DNA of 56,400 bases from JBOGJG01 sp050747825 (GTDB lineage: Bacteria > Acidobacteriota > UBA6911 > RPQK01 > JBOGJG01), in NCBI GenBank assembly GCA_050747825.1, contig JBOGJG010000430.1, forward strand, positions 1 through 56,400. Direction: 5' to 3'. The notes under the pieces are model-generated. The model was given only the letters and a program-made list of their open reading frames with translations. It did not search any database and had not been told where the DNA came from. The translations under genes were made by a program, and so were the position numbers. Of this stretch, positions 8,728-16,853 are shown in pieces. Position 1 is the stretch's first letter; the number at the start of each line of letters is the position of its first letter.

Positions 8728-9011
8728 AAGGGGATTGTATCAGACGCTGCGCTTTCGCGGCTCGCCCTCAGAGCGATCAACACTCCATGGTGGGTGACGC
8801 GTCAGCCGGAGTACATGATTTCCCTTGGCCCTATGAAAGACTATCGAGCAGCGTTCTCCTTGCCATTCCATCGGTGGCTGCCTCCAGGAAGTGGGGAAAT
8901 CGTCGTGCTGAGGCGATCACGAGAGCCGTCGGATTGATAGGATGCGATAGCGCAACTGCGCTTCCAGTTCTTGAATCGACTGTCTGGCCGCTTTATTCAT
9001 GCAATCCACAA
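8728..9011. other. Intergenic stretch without a convincing gene
   Basis: Between the two nucleotidyltransferase loci. On the plus strand an open frame ending at 8937 reads INTPWWVTRQPEYMISLGPMK, and on the minus strand a 27-codon frame (9000-8917) reads MNKAARQSIQELEAQLRYR. Neither has recognisable homology or a ribosome binding site. It may hold decayed coding sequence. Confidence 0.4.
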
Positions 9012-9641
9012 TTAGAATTCATCATCCTCTTCCGACGGGCGGATTTCTTGAGCCACTAATTCCTTCCAGGCGGCCAGCACGGGCGCAGGCGCTCCTGCAG
9101 CCTGCAGGCGGTCCAATACGGGTCCTCGATGACGCTTGAGTTCGGGAAAAGCGAGCAGCAGCATAGCCAGATCCCGCCAGTCGGTCCCGGACTTTGGCTT
9201 GCCGCGGCGTTGATGGTAGGCAATTACTTTGCCGGCAATCAATTCAGCAGGCTCTATCACCAGAACTTCAGCAATTCGTTGTGCGGATGGGAGTGCGTCG
9301 ACAGTCCTAACATCAACCAGGTGGCGATTACCGGACTTCTGGACCTGGAACAATCGGTATCCTTTCCCCCCGCCTATTTCTCGCACACGCACGGCAATGT
9401 GGAACCGCTGGCTCAAATAATTTTGCAGTTCTTGAACGAACTCTTTGGCCCGAGGCGAAAGAAGATCTATGTCCTGACTCATGCGAGGCTCGTCAACATA
9501 GGCATTCACAGCCTGAGCCCCAAACACAACCGCATCCTCGCGGCCCCGCAGAAACTCCAAAACTGCATTTTGAATGGTGGCCAGTGGTAAGGGCTCGCGC
9601 GTCATGAATTCTCGAAAGGTCAAAACACCCGCATCGAACAT
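9012..9641 (-). CDS. AbiEii/AbiGii-type nucleotidyltransferase
   Basis: The 209-residue protein has the domain in the expected order. AVVFGAQAVNAYVDEPRMSQDIDLLSP carries the glycine loop and metal-binding Asp pair. VVEPAELIAGKV-like VIEPAELIAGKVIAY carries the conserved lysine, and GTDWRDLAMLLLAFPEL the later acidic motif. Family members act as toxins of type IV toxin-antitoxin or abortive infection systems, or as tRNA nucleotidyltransferases. No dedicated antitoxin gene lies immediately upstream. The start at 9641 is supported by GAGGTG seven bases before the ATG; MTREPLP at 9605 is an alternative. Confidence 0.7.
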   Translation of the reverse strand: MFDAGVLTFREFMTREPLPLATIQNAVLEFLRGREDAVVFGAQAVNAYVDEPRMSQDIDLLSPRAKEFVQELQNYLSQRFHIAVRVREIGGGKGYRLFQVQKSGNRHLVDVRTVDALPSAQRIAEVLVIEPAELIAGKVIAYHQRRGKPKSGTDWRDLAMLLLAFPELKRHRGPVLDRLQAAGAPAPVLAAWKELVAQEIRPSEEDDEF

Positions 9642-9787
9642 GAGTACACCTCAAGTTCTCGCAATTATAGCCTATACCGAGACGAAGGACGGAGCCAGAG
9701 ATTTGCACCCGCAAAACACCAGGCATTTTTGGGATTTTGAAAATCTCGAATGGATTCCCTACCAGTAGACTTGAATAGCCGCTGTTT

Positions 9788-9817
9788 TTGACAGCTCGTC
9801 CCGTTCCTCGATATAAT
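9788..9817 (+). promoter_or_regulatory. Sigma70-type promoter for rplU-rpmA
   Basis: A perfect TTGACA (9788-9793) and perfect TATAAT (9812-9817) are separated by 18 bases, 30 bases before the GTG start of rplU. This is the strongest consensus promoter in the window and fits a highly expressed ribosomal operon. Confidence 0.8.
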
Positions 9818-9847
9818 TCATCTTTTTTATAGAAAGGGCAGATACTC

Positions 9848-10402
9848 GTGTACGCAATCATTCAGAGCGGCGGCAAGCAGTACCGTGTGAGCCAGGGGGA
9901 CCGTATCAAAGTCGAAAGGCTGGAGGGCGAAGTCGGCAACCAGGTGACCTTTGACGAGGTCTTGCTGGTGGGCGGGGGAAATCCGGTCGAAGTAGGCAAT
10001 CCTGTGGTTTCCAACGCCCGTGTGATGGGAACTATTGTCGAGCAGGGCAAGGGAGACAAGGTCCTGGTCTTCAAATTCAAGCGCCGCAAGATGTATCGGA
10101 AATTGCGCGGGCATCGCCAGCTCTTTACAGGCATTAAAATAGACGAAATCAGTCTGGGATCCGAAAAGAAGACTGCCAGGGCTGAAAAGGCTACAAAAGC
10201 TGAGACCAAGGAAAAGGAGACCGCAGCCAAAGCAAGCACCGCCAAAGCGCCGGCCAAGGCCGCGAAGGCCACGAAGGCCACGAAGAACACGAAGAGCACG
10301 GTGGCCAAAGAGGCCGCCAAGGCTAGCAAGGCTACCAAAACCGGCACAAAGAGCCCGAAGAAGGGCGCCAAGGCGAAAGCTAAGGCTGAGGAGCAGGAAT
10401 AA
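9848..10402 (+). CDS. rplU: 50S ribosomal protein L21 with a long Lys/Ala C-terminal tail
   Basis: Residues 1 to about 105 are a normal L21 (MYAIIQSGGKQYRV at the start, FKFKRRKMYRKLRGHRQ, TGIKIDEI), which binds 23S rRNA. It continues for about 79 residues of low-complexity Lys, Ala and Thr (AKAAKATKATKNTKS and similar), like histone H1 tails, making 184 residues against about 103 usually. The start is GTG with AAAGGG upstream. The TAA is followed without a gap by the rpmA ATG. The tail is in frame and free of stops, so it is probably translated. Confidence 0.95.
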   Translation: MYAIIQSGGKQYRVSQGDRIKVERLEGEVGNQVTFDEVLLVGGGNPVEVGNPVVSNARVMGTIVEQGKGDKVLVFKFKRRKMYRKLRGHRQLFTGIKIDEISLGSEKKTARAEKATKAETKEKETAAKASTAKAPAKAAKATKATKNTKSTVAKEAAKASKATKTGTKSPKKGAKAKAKAEEQE

Positions 10403-10657
10403 ATGGCACACAAAAAGGGTTTAGGCAGTTCAAAGAATGGTCGGGACAGCCAGTCCAAGCGACTGGGAGTCAAGCGCTTCGACGGCCAGTTTGTCACGGG
10501 TGGTTCGATCCTGGTGCGCCAGCGCGGCACCCCGCTCAAGGCCGGCCTGAACGTGGGACGAGGCAGTGACGATACTCTATTCGCCTGCGTAGACGGCGTG
10601 GTCAAGTTCCAGAACCGCGGACGCAGAGGCCATTTCGTCCACATCGTCACTGGCTAG
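10403..10657 (+). CDS. rpmA: 50S ribosomal protein L27
   Basis: 84 residues, the normal length. MAHKKGLGSSKNGRDSQSKR is the flexible N-terminus that reaches the peptidyl transferase centre. GGSILVRQRGT, PGxNVGxGxDxTLFA (here AGLNVGRGSDDTLFA) and VKFQNRGRRG follow. The N-terminus begins directly with MAHKKG, so there is no Firmicutes-type cleavable extension. It starts on the base after the rplU stop, in the conserved L21-L27-Obg order. Confidence 0.97.
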   Translation: MAHKKGLGSSKNGRDSQSKRLGVKRFDGQFVTGGSILVRQRGTPLKAGLNVGRGSDDTLFACVDGVVKFQNRGRRGHFVHIVTG

Positions 10658-10692
10658 TCTCGTTGACATGAAATTATTCTTTGTTTCTCGGT

Positions 10693-10761
10693 GCGGTGGT
10701 TCAGCATGGCCAAGATCAAGGCCGCCCGAGAACGCAGAGATTGGCCATCCTGAACCACCGC
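10693..10761 (+). promoter_or_regulatory. Long hairpin just before the obg start
   Basis: Arms 10693-10713 and 10741-10761 (21 bases each, one mismatch) can pair around a 27-base loop. The second arm ends four bases before the GTG start of obg and covers the place where a ribosome binding site would lie. It could be a terminator/attenuator after rpmA or a translational control of obg. No U-run follows, so a classical terminator is less likely. Confidence 0.5.
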
Positions 10762-10765
10762 GCTA

Positions 10766-11764
10766 GTGTTTATCGATCATGCGAAGATCTACGTCAAAGG
10801 CGGAGACGGAGGAAACGGTTGTCTTGCCTTCAGGCGTGAGAAGTACGTGCCTCGCGGAGGGCCCAGCGGGGGTGACGGTGGCAACGGCGGAGACGTCTAT
10901 TTTCGCAGCAGCGAACAGCTGAATACCCTCCTTCCCTTCAAATATCAGCAACATTTTAGAGGCGAGAGAGGCGGACACGGCTCCGGCAACCGCCGCCACG
11001 GCAAAAACGGAGAGGACCTGGTGGTCCAAGTCCCTGTGGGCACGCAGGTGCTGAATGAAGCAGGCGAAGTTCTGTTCGACTTTGATCGGACCGAACAGAC
11101 CGAGCTGATCGTCCGCGGGGGAAGAGGCGGACGGGGAAATGCAGCCTTCGCCACTTCCACCAACCAGGCTCCCCGGCGCTGCGAACCGGGACGCCCCGGA
11201 GAGGAACTGACGCTCATCCTGGAGTTGAAGGTCCTGGCTGATGTCGGGCTGGTCGGACTTCCCAACGCGGGTAAATCAACCCTCATTTCAGCCATTTCAG
11301 CGGCGACACCCAAGATTGCCGATTATCCCTTCACAACCTTAAGCCCGAACCTGGGCGTCGTCCCTTACGGAGAGTACGGGAGCTTTGTGGTTGCCGATAT
11401 TCCCGGCCTGATCGAGGGCGCCCACAGCGGGGTCGGCCTGGGCGACCAGTTTTTAAGACACGTCGAGCGGACCAGGCTCTTAGCTCACCTGATCGACGTT
11501 TCCGATGCCGGCGAGCCTGATCCTGTTCATTCCTATATGGTAATCATTAAGGAGATGGAGCTTTACGATCCTGCTCTCATCCAGAAGCCGCAGATAGTGA
11601 TCGCTTCGAAACTTGACGCCGTCAATGCACAGAAGCTGGAGAAGCTGCGAGTTTACTGCAAAGAACAGGAATTGCCTTTCTTCCCGATGTCGGCAGTCAG
11701 CGGGAAGGGTGTGAAGGAAGTTAAGGACGCCATGGCTCGGCACCTGGGGGTCAAAGGGGATTGA
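10766..11764 (+). CDS. obg: GTPase Obg (CgtA), ribosome assembly
   Basis: 332 residues with an N-terminal glycine-rich Obg fold (VKGGDGGNGCLAFRREK, GGPSGGDGGNGGDV) followed by a G domain. GLPNAGKST is the P loop, DYPFTTLSPNLGVV is switch I, ADIPGLIEGAH is G3 and ASKLDA is the NKxD-equivalent motif. It acts in late 50S assembly and stress control. The protein ends soon after the G domain without the extra C-terminal domain of some Gram-positives. Start is GTG at 10766. The stop overlaps the TTG start of nadD (TTGA). Confidence 0.96.
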   Translation: MFIDHAKIYVKGGDGGNGCLAFRREKYVPRGGPSGGDGGNGGDVYFRSSEQLNTLLPFKYQQHFRGERGGHGSGNRRHGKNGEDLVVQVPVGTQVLNEAGEVLFDFDRTEQTELIVRGGRGGRGNAAFATSTNQAPRRCEPGRPGEELTLILELKVLADVGLVGLPNAGKSTLISAISAATPKIADYPFTTLSPNLGVVPYGEYGSFVVADIPGLIEGAHSGVGLGDQFLRHVERTRLLAHLIDVSDAGEPDPVHSYMVIIKEMELYDPALIQKPQIVIASKLDAVNAQKLEKLRVYCKEQELPFFPMSAVSGKGVKEVKDAMARHLGVKGD

Positions 11765-12417
11765 AAATCGGGATACTGGGAGGGACTTTTGATCCTGTGC
11801 ACAAGGCTCACCTGTATGTGGCGCTTCGAGTTCAACTCATCTTCAAGCTCGATTGTGTTCTCTTCATGATTGCACACGTGCCTCCGCACAAGCGCGAGGT
11901 GACCAGTGCGTTTCACCGTTTCAGCATGGTGGCTCTGGCCCTTCTCTTTCACGACGATCTTGTCCCCTGTGCCTGGGAATTGGAACGCGGGGGTCCTTCA
12001 TTCACAATTGACACCCTCGAGCATTTCGCGCACAACCACTCTGAAAACCAGTACTGTTTTATCGCCGGGAGCGATTCACTCAAGGAAATCCATTTGTGGA
12101 AGGACTATGTTAAACTACTTGAAAATCATTCTTTTATTTTTGTCCAGCGTCTGGGCAGAGAGGTAGAACTGAACGAACTCAAGGTTCCTGATCCTTTACG
12201 GAACAGAATTAAGCCGCTAAGAGCCAGAGCGAGACCCATCATTGAATCCGGCCGTTCCTTTTTGATCGATCTGAACGCTCCCGACATCAGCTCGACCTCG
12301 ATCCGAAAGCTGATTGCCGGTGGACAGCACCCCCCAGATCTAGTGCCTTCCCGTGTGCTTCAGTACATCCAAAAACATAAATTGTATGGACAAGAACAAT
12401 ACCAAGGAAGTTATTAA
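11761..12417 (+). CDS. nadD: Nicotinate-nucleotide adenylyltransferase
   Basis: Makes deamido-NAD from nicotinate mononucleotide and ATP in NAD biosynthesis. 218 residues with GILGGTFDPVHKAHL (nucleotidyltransferase T/HxxH motif), FCFIAGSDSL-like YCFIAGSDSL, and ISSTSIRKLI near the C-terminus. The start is TTG, overlapping the obg stop by four bases. Its 3' end overlaps rsfS by 32 bases, in the common obg-nadD-rsfS order. Confidence 0.93.
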   Translation: MKIGILGGTFDPVHKAHLYVALRVQLIFKLDCVLFMIAHVPPHKREVTSAFHRFSMVALALLFHDDLVPCAWELERGGPSFTIDTLEHFAHNHSENQYCFIAGSDSLKEIHLWKDYVKLLENHSFIFVQRLGREVELNELKVPDPLRNRIKPLRARARPIIESGRSFLIDLNAPDISSTSIRKLIAGGQHPPDLVPSRVLQYIQKHKLYGQEQYQGSY

Positions 12418-12751
12418 ACGAGTTTACCAGGCCATCGACGATAAGAAAGGCGAAGAGGTCATGATCCTGGATGTCTCAGCCATTTCTTCCTTTACTGATT
12501 TTTTCGTTATCTGTCATGGCAATAATGAGAGGCAGAATCAGGCTATTTGTGATGAGATTCGGGAAAAGCTGAAAAAGGAAATGAAGATTAATCCGGCGCA
12601 CATCGAAGGCTACCAGCAGGCGGACTGGATACTGATGGATTACCTGGATTTCGTCGTCCATATCTTTTCACAACAGGCGCGCCAGTTTTACAAGCTCGAG
12701 AAGCTCTGGAGCGACGGAGTCGAAATCGAACCACGGGCGTTAAGCGCCTGA
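12386..12751 (+). CDS. rsfS: Ribosomal silencing factor RsfS
   Basis: Binds L14 and blocks subunit joining under starvation. About 121 residues with DVSAISSFTDFFVICHGNNERQ, EGYQQADWILMDYLDFVVHIF and a C-terminal FYKLEKLWSDG, all diagnostic of the family. I placed the start at the ATG at 12386 (MDKNNTKEV), inside the end of nadD. A longer frame from 12353 would add only out-of-family residues. Confidence 0.93.
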   Translation: MDKNNTKEVIKRVYQAIDDKKGEEVMILDVSAISSFTDFFVICHGNNERQNQAICDEIREKLKKEMKINPAHIEGYQQADWILMDYLDFVVHIFSQQARQFYKLEKLWSDGVEIEPRALSA

Positions 12752-12826
12752 TCCCTCTACTCATTGGAGCTGCTCATTGGAGCTTGTTCTCCAGAAGAAA
12801 ATCTAGTATAACTGCAAGACTTTTTC

Positions 12827-13297
12827 GTGCGATTGCGTTTTCTATGGATCGGGAAAACAAGGGATTCGCAGTACTCCCAGCTCGAATATAAGTATTTAGG
12901 GCGATTGCGGCAGTTTATTCCCTCGGAAATTACTGTACTGCCCGAACTGAAGAAGACCGATCGGCGGCAGCAGGCCGCGCAGATGGAACGGGAAGCCCGG
13001 CTGATTGAAGAGAAGCTGACGCCGGATTGCTTCCTGGTCATTTTGAGCGATACTGGAAAACAGTATTCCAGCCGGGAGCTGTCATCCCAGCTGGAAGGAC
13101 TGATGATTCAAGGAATTTCCGAAGTAACCTTCCTGATCGGAGGGCATCTCGGAATTCCGGAGCGGATAAGACAAATGGCCGATTCGAACTGGTCTCTGAG
13201 CAAGCTCACCTTCCCACACGAGCTGGCACGAATCGTGCTACTAGAACAAGTTTATCGGGCGCTGACCATCATTCGAGGTTTGCCCTACCATAAGTGA
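12827..13297 (+). CDS. rlmH: 23S rRNA (pseudouridine-1915-N3)-methyltransferase RlmH
   Basis: A small SPOUT methyltransferase of 156 residues. CFLVILSDTGKQYSSRELS, FLIGGHLGIPERI (the SAM knot; GGHLG where GGAxG is more usual), SLSKLTFPHELARIVLLEQVYRA and the terminal GLPYHK are all present. Start is GTG at 12827. It lies 75 bases after rsfS, the usual neighbour in many bacteria. Confidence 0.93.
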   Translation: MRLRFLWIGKTRDSQYSQLEYKYLGRLRQFIPSEITVLPELKKTDRRQQAAQMEREARLIEEKLTPDCFLVILSDTGKQYSSRELSSQLEGLMIQGISEVTFLIGGHLGIPERIRQMADSNWSLSKLTFPHELARIVLLEQVYRALTIIRGLPYHK

Positions 13298-13309
13298 CGG
13301 AGGATATTG

Positions 13310-13666
13310 ATGCAAGCTAAGGAACTGAAACAATTCAAAGCAAAACTCCTTCAGACCAAAGTCGAGTTGATTGAGCTTGTACATAAAACGGAAGATTACG
13401 GCCGCGAAGCAGATGGCGACGGCGAGGCCATGGATATCGCCGATAAAGCGCTGAGCTCTTACACCAAGGAGCTTATGTTCAGCAAGAGCAACAGCGATCG
13501 CCAGCAGCTCCAGATCGTGACTGAAGCGCTGGACCGCATCGAAGAGGGCGGTTTCGGGGAGTGCCAAAACTGCGGCAACCAAGTGGAAAAAAAGCGCCTG
13601 GAAGCGGTCCCCTGGGCTCGCCTGTGCCTAAAGTGCCAGGAGCTTGCCGAGCAAGGCCGGCTTTAG
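13310..13666 (+). CDS. DksA/TraR-family C4 zinc-finger protein
   Basis: The product of about 118 residues has an N-terminal helical hairpin (LKQFKAKLLQTKVELIE) and a C-terminal four-cysteine zinc finger, CQNC then 17 residues then CLKC, with the family RLEAVPWARLC. Relatives bind RNA polymerase in its secondary channel and modulate the stringent response. It may instead be a sporulation- or YocK-like member, since the DxxDxA tip reads DIADKALSS. A perfect GGAGG (13299-13303) supports the ATG at 13310. Confidence 0.85.
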   Translation: MQAKELKQFKAKLLQTKVELIELVHKTEDYGREADGDGEAMDIADKALSSYTKELMFSKSNSDRQQLQIVTEALDRIEEGGFGECQNCGNQVEKKRLEAVPWARLCLKCQELAEQGRL

Positions 13667-13681
13667 AAAAACCCGAGCCGT

Positions 13682-13721
13682 GGATTTCACGGATTAAACT
13701 GGACTTTAATCCGTGAAATCC
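13682..13721. repeat. Perfect inverted repeat of the ATCCGTG family; probable terminator
   Basis: Arms 13682-13698 and 13705-13721 are perfectly complementary over 17 bases with a six-base loop, and a T-rich stretch (cttcttctttg) follows. It sits after the DksA-like gene and can end transcription. The same motif recurs near 30455-30477 and 43142-43213, so it is also a dispersed repeat. Confidence 0.75.
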
Positions 13722-13768
13722 GTGGCTTCTTCTTTGTCAGTTTTCCTCCTTCCAACGTTATACCCGGT

Positions 13769-14506
13769 GTGAACATCACGGCTGTTCTTCGCCAGCTTGC
13801 TCAGGCGCTGCTCTTCCCCCAGGCGTGTGTCTTATGTGAGAAGTGGGTGTTGAGTCCTGATTTTCGTCCTCTCTGCCCGGAGTGTTTCGCGTCGCTGGAA
13901 AGACTGGACCGGCGGATCTGCCTTTCTTGCGGGGTCAAGCTGCCGGGCGTGCTGGAAGCTGATGCGCTGTGCTCCGCCTGCCGGGATTCACCACAGCCCT
14001 TTGACTTCGCGCGGGCTTACGGCCCTTATGAGGGCCGACTGCGGGATCTCATCCATAAATTCAAGTTTGACGGTTTACGGCGCCTCTCCTATCCTCTGGC
14101 CGAGCTGATGGAAGAGAGTTATCGAGAAGGCAGGCTGGCCCTGCAGCCGCACTGGATCATCCCTGTGCCCCTGCACCGTCGCAAGCGCAGGGAACGAGGG
14201 TACGATCAGACTCTGCTTTTGGCGCGCGTGCTCTCGAGTCGATTGAAGATCCCGGTCTTCCCCGGCCTGTCTCGGATAAGAGCCACGGCGCCTCAGTACG
14301 GACTCGATGTCGAGGCGCGGCGCCATAACATTTCGCGCGCTTTCGCCCTGGCGAGTGCATCCCCCGTCGGCGGAGACGTGCTGCTGGTCGATGACATCTT
14401 CACGACCGGTACGACCGTGGCGGAAATCTCGCGATTGCTGAAAAGGGAGACGGAAGTGAAGCAGATTGCAGTCCTGACGGTCGCCCGGGTTGGACGGCTG
14501 TTCTAG
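13769..14506 (+). CDS. ComF family protein (phosphoribosyltransferase-like)
   Basis: 245 residues. The N-terminus has paired cysteine motifs of a zinc finger (CVLC, CPEC, CLSCG, CSAC). The C-terminal half is a type I phosphoribosyltransferase with the PRPP loop VLLVDDIFTTGTT, preceded by VPLHRRKRRERGYDQ. Relatives are needed for DNA uptake in competent bacteria; the biochemical role is not settled. Start is GTG at 13769 without a clear ribosome binding site. Confidence 0.88.
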   Translation: MNITAVLRQLAQALLFPQACVLCEKWVLSPDFRPLCPECFASLERLDRRICLSCGVKLPGVLEADALCSACRDSPQPFDFARAYGPYEGRLRDLIHKFKFDGLRRLSYPLAELMEESYREGRLALQPHWIIPVPLHRRKRRERGYDQTLLLARVLSSRLKIPVFPGLSRIRATAPQYGLDVEARRHNISRAFALASASPVGGDVLLVDDIFTTGTTVAEISRLLKRETEVKQIAVLTVARVGRLF

Positions 14507-14570
14507 TTTTTTAGCTTCTGTGGGGCCAGCGAGTATACTTAAAGAGTTAAACAACGAAAAGAACCAAGTC

Positions 14571-15056
14571 ATGCGCTCTCTCTTACTTCCGCTCCTGTTC
14601 ACCGTCTGGCCTACGGCCACTCCGGCCTGCAGCGAAATCAGGGAGCAAAACTCGATGGAACTGACCAGCGAAGTCGATCACGGCGATGTCACCTCGATCT
14701 TGGAAATCGATCGCAAGAGCCTCAGCTCTGGACAGGATCAGTCTCTTGAGGGCTCATTCACTATCCGTAATGAGACTTCCGAGGCTATTCCGTTTACCTT
14801 TCGCAGCGGCCAGCAGTACGATTTTTTTATCGAAGGCGAAGACGGGCGACAGTACTGGAGGTGGTCGCAAGACCGCTTCTTCACGCAGATGATCGTCACC
14901 AAGGAGCTGCGGCAGGAACCCTGGGTTTATCGGGAAAGCATACCTGCTGTGGACGGCAGCGGAGAGCCCCTGCCGCCGGGGCAGTACGTGCTGCGCGCCA
15001 GACTCGTAGCTGAGAAGGAAATCGAAAATCGAATTGGGTTTGAGATTACAGATTAA
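14571..15056 (+). CDS. Secreted BsuPI-domain protein
   Basis: About 161 residues. A signal peptide (MRSLLLPLLFTVWPTATPAC) precedes a domain with SFTIRNETSEAIPFTFRSGQQYDFFI, RWSQDRFFTQ and LPPGQYVLRARL, which follows the immunoglobulin-like BsuPI (intracellular proteinase inhibitor) pattern. The cysteine at the end of the signal could allow lipidation, though the lipobox is poor. I chose ATG 14571 because the frame upstream overlaps comF and lacks a signal. A TATACT at about 14534 may be its -10. Confidence 0.7.
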   Translation: MRSLLLPLLFTVWPTATPACSEIREQNSMELTSEVDHGDVTSILEIDRKSLSSGQDQSLEGSFTIRNETSEAIPFTFRSGQQYDFFIEGEDGRQYWRWSQDRFFTQMIVTKELRQEPWVYRESIPAVDGSGEPLPPGQYVLRARLVAEKEIENRIGFEITD

Positions 15057-15067
15057 TGGAACGTGGC

Positions 15068-15820
15068 CTAGAGTACAAATTCAACACACGGTAACGGCGC
15101 CGGCAAATCGGGTGGCCGGCCGGAATAAAAATCGCTGATCCGGCCAAATAAAAATTCAAACCGGTCCTTTTCATGCTGGCAGATATTCCGAATGGAATGG
15201 TACAGAAGAGACATGTAAACCATGAAGTTCTGAGCCAGCTCAGTCTCGTCAAATTGGGCAAACGAGTACTGCAGTTCAATGGAGTTCTCCGCGTCCGGAG
15301 ATGAGAAGTAATGATCCAGCATCTCGTCAAATCCGAGGGCATGGTCCATGGCCGGAAAGGGAACGGCTGTAAAGACCATCGGCTTTGCCTTTTGAAACAC
15401 TTCCGAAAGCAAATTACGATGCCGCCGCCAGAGCTTCTTGAAGGCCAGCCTCTCCGCACGCCCCCAGACGTGGAACCGGGCCGAAAACAGGCAGCTTTTT
15501 TGAGGCATGATGGAAAACTTCAAATGAATCCCAGCCGCGTCTGAGCCGTCCTGATAAGGATCGGGCTCCGTGCGTTCCTGGTAGTAAGGCTGGTCGGGAA
15601 AAAACTCGAGCGTGACGACCGAATCGATGCTGTAGCGGAACTGATTTTTCTCTCTGAAGTCCGGGTCGAAGATCTCGGCCGGCTCTATGACCACGTTCTC
15701 AAAAAGGTCCCACAGGAGATCATAAAGTTCATCTTCCGGCTGATTAATGGCCTGGTAAAACTCTTCCTGGGATGCCTGTCGGAGAATGTCATAGTACCGG
15801 CTGTCCATGTCTGAAGTCAT
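15068..15820 (-). CDS. Conserved-looking protein of unknown function
   Basis: 250 residues, acidic, with no signal peptide or membrane segment. I do not recognise a family. Visible features are a helical N-terminus (YYDILRQASQEEFYQAI, DLLWDLFENVV), a strand-rich middle (YSIDSVVTLEFFPDQPYY, IHLKFSIMPQKSCLFSARF) and a helical C-terminus (FMVYMSLLYHSIRN). It is convergent with the BsuPI gene (11 bases between stops) and divergent from the secreted protein at 15925. Confidence 0.6.
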   Translation of the reverse strand: MTSDMDSRYYDILRQASQEEFYQAINQPEDELYDLLWDLFENVVIEPAEIFDPDFREKNQFRYSIDSVVTLEFFPDQPYYQERTEPDPYQDGSDAAGIHLKFSIMPQKSCLFSARFHVWGRAERLAFKKLWRRHRNLLSEVFQKAKPMVFTAVPFPAMDHALGFDEMLDHYFSSPDAENSIELQYSFAQFDETELAQNFMVYMSLLYHSIRNICQHEKDRFEFLFGRISDFYSGRPPDLPAPLPCVEFVL

Positions 15821-15924
15821 ACTAATACTCGCTCGCGCTGGTAGGTGGGTAAGTATAGCGCAAACCTCTCTCAGAGGCGCCGCAAAAAAGTGTTACAATG
15901 CCATCCACATTCGGGGAGGTTAAG

Positions 15925-16407
15925 GTGAGAATTTTAATGGCGATAGTTTTGGTTGCACTGTTGTCTCCCGTAGTTCACCTGGCCCAGGGTCGCGCTTCCA
16001 TGAGCAGCCCCATCATCCGCACGAGGGCGGATGGCGTGTCGATTACGGCCAATTTCAATGATTTCTCCGCCGGTAAAAAATACCGAATCGGCATCGGCAC
16101 AGCCGAGGGGAGCCTGGCCGGCGCGACGATCGAGCTGCTCAAGAACAATGCCCCGGTCCCGCAGCAGCTCACCGCATTCAAGCAGGGATACACCAGCAAC
16201 TGGTGGAACGTCAATGGGATTACAGCGCGTGGCTGGGTTTTTGATGCCGATGATTTTGCTGGAGGCGAAGTGCTCACCTTAAAGGTAAACATTCCCCGAG
16301 CCGAAATCGACAAGCTGAAGAGCCTCTACATCATCGTTGCCAAGGACTACGGCTCGGACCTCTGGTATCTGGAAGACGGCTCTGAGTTGACAGAGAAATA
16401 CTGGTAG
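15925..16407 (+). CDS. Small secreted protein of unknown function
   Basis: About 160 residues with a signal peptide (MRILMAIVLVALLSPVVHLAQG). The mature part reads as beta-rich and contains YTSNWWNVNGITARGWVF and a terminal LWYLEDGSELTEKYW. I do not recognise it. The GTG at 15925 is favoured over the ATG at 15898 because GGGGAGG lies at 15912-15918, at good spacing, and the signal then begins directly. Confidence 0.6.
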   Translation: MRILMAIVLVALLSPVVHLAQGRASMSSPIIRTRADGVSITANFNDFSAGKKYRIGIGTAEGSLAGATIELLKNNAPVPQQLTAFKQGYTSNWWNVNGITARGWVFDADDFAGGEVLTLKVNIPRAEIDKLKSLYIIVAKDYGSDLWYLEDGSELTEKYW

Positions 16408-16452
16408 CTCTGGGGGGTGTATAATCCCGGGCTTAATGAACGTCATTAAGTC

Positions 16453-16846
16453 ACCGATTTTTTTCTCCGCACGGAAGAGCAGCCCTACCTCACTCCGGAG
16501 GACAAACCCTTTGTTTTGACCCGGGTATGGGGGCGCGGAGGAAAGACCAATGTCTGGGGTCGAGTCAGCCTGCGTATGTCGGACCTGGACTTCAAAGCCG
16601 CCGAGATCGACGGGTGGGGTATTCCCTGGCCGATCGGCTACAGCGACATTGCCCCTTATTACGACAAGGTCGAGCAGCTCATCGGGATCTGTGGAGGCGA
16701 CGATGCACGAGGTGAAAAACCTGTTTGTGGTCGATGGCGGGGCTTTTACCAATGCCTCGGAAAAAAATCCTACGCTGACGATTTTGGCGCTGGCCTGGCG
16801 TGCCACGGACTATCTGGCTGATGAGCTAAGGAAGGGGAATTTGTAG
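16453..16846 (+). pseudogene. GMC oxidoreductase remnant with internal deletion and frameshift
   Basis: The first part (frame of 16453) reads EEQPYLTPEDKPF, RGGKTNVWGRVSLR, WPIGYSDIAPYYDKVE, matching the N-terminal third of GMC-type flavin oxidoreductases after the FAD motif. Near 16690-16703 it jumps to another frame reading MHEVKNLFVVDGGAF, EKNPTLTILALAWRATDYL and the stop at 16846, which is the family's C-terminus. Several hundred residues between and the GxGxxG start are missing. It is clearly non-functional as an oxidoreductase. Confidence 0.8.
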
Positions 16847-16853
16847 GGCTCGC

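Noticed and set aside
9574..9847. Frames on both strands upstream of rplU (for example ending FWDFENLEWIPYQ)
   Set aside because: No start signals or homology, and the region carries the strong rplU promoter.
10171..10399. CRISPR-like or tandem repeat array
   Set aside because: The repeats are short lysine/alanine codon runs in frame with L21, not spacer-separated repeats.
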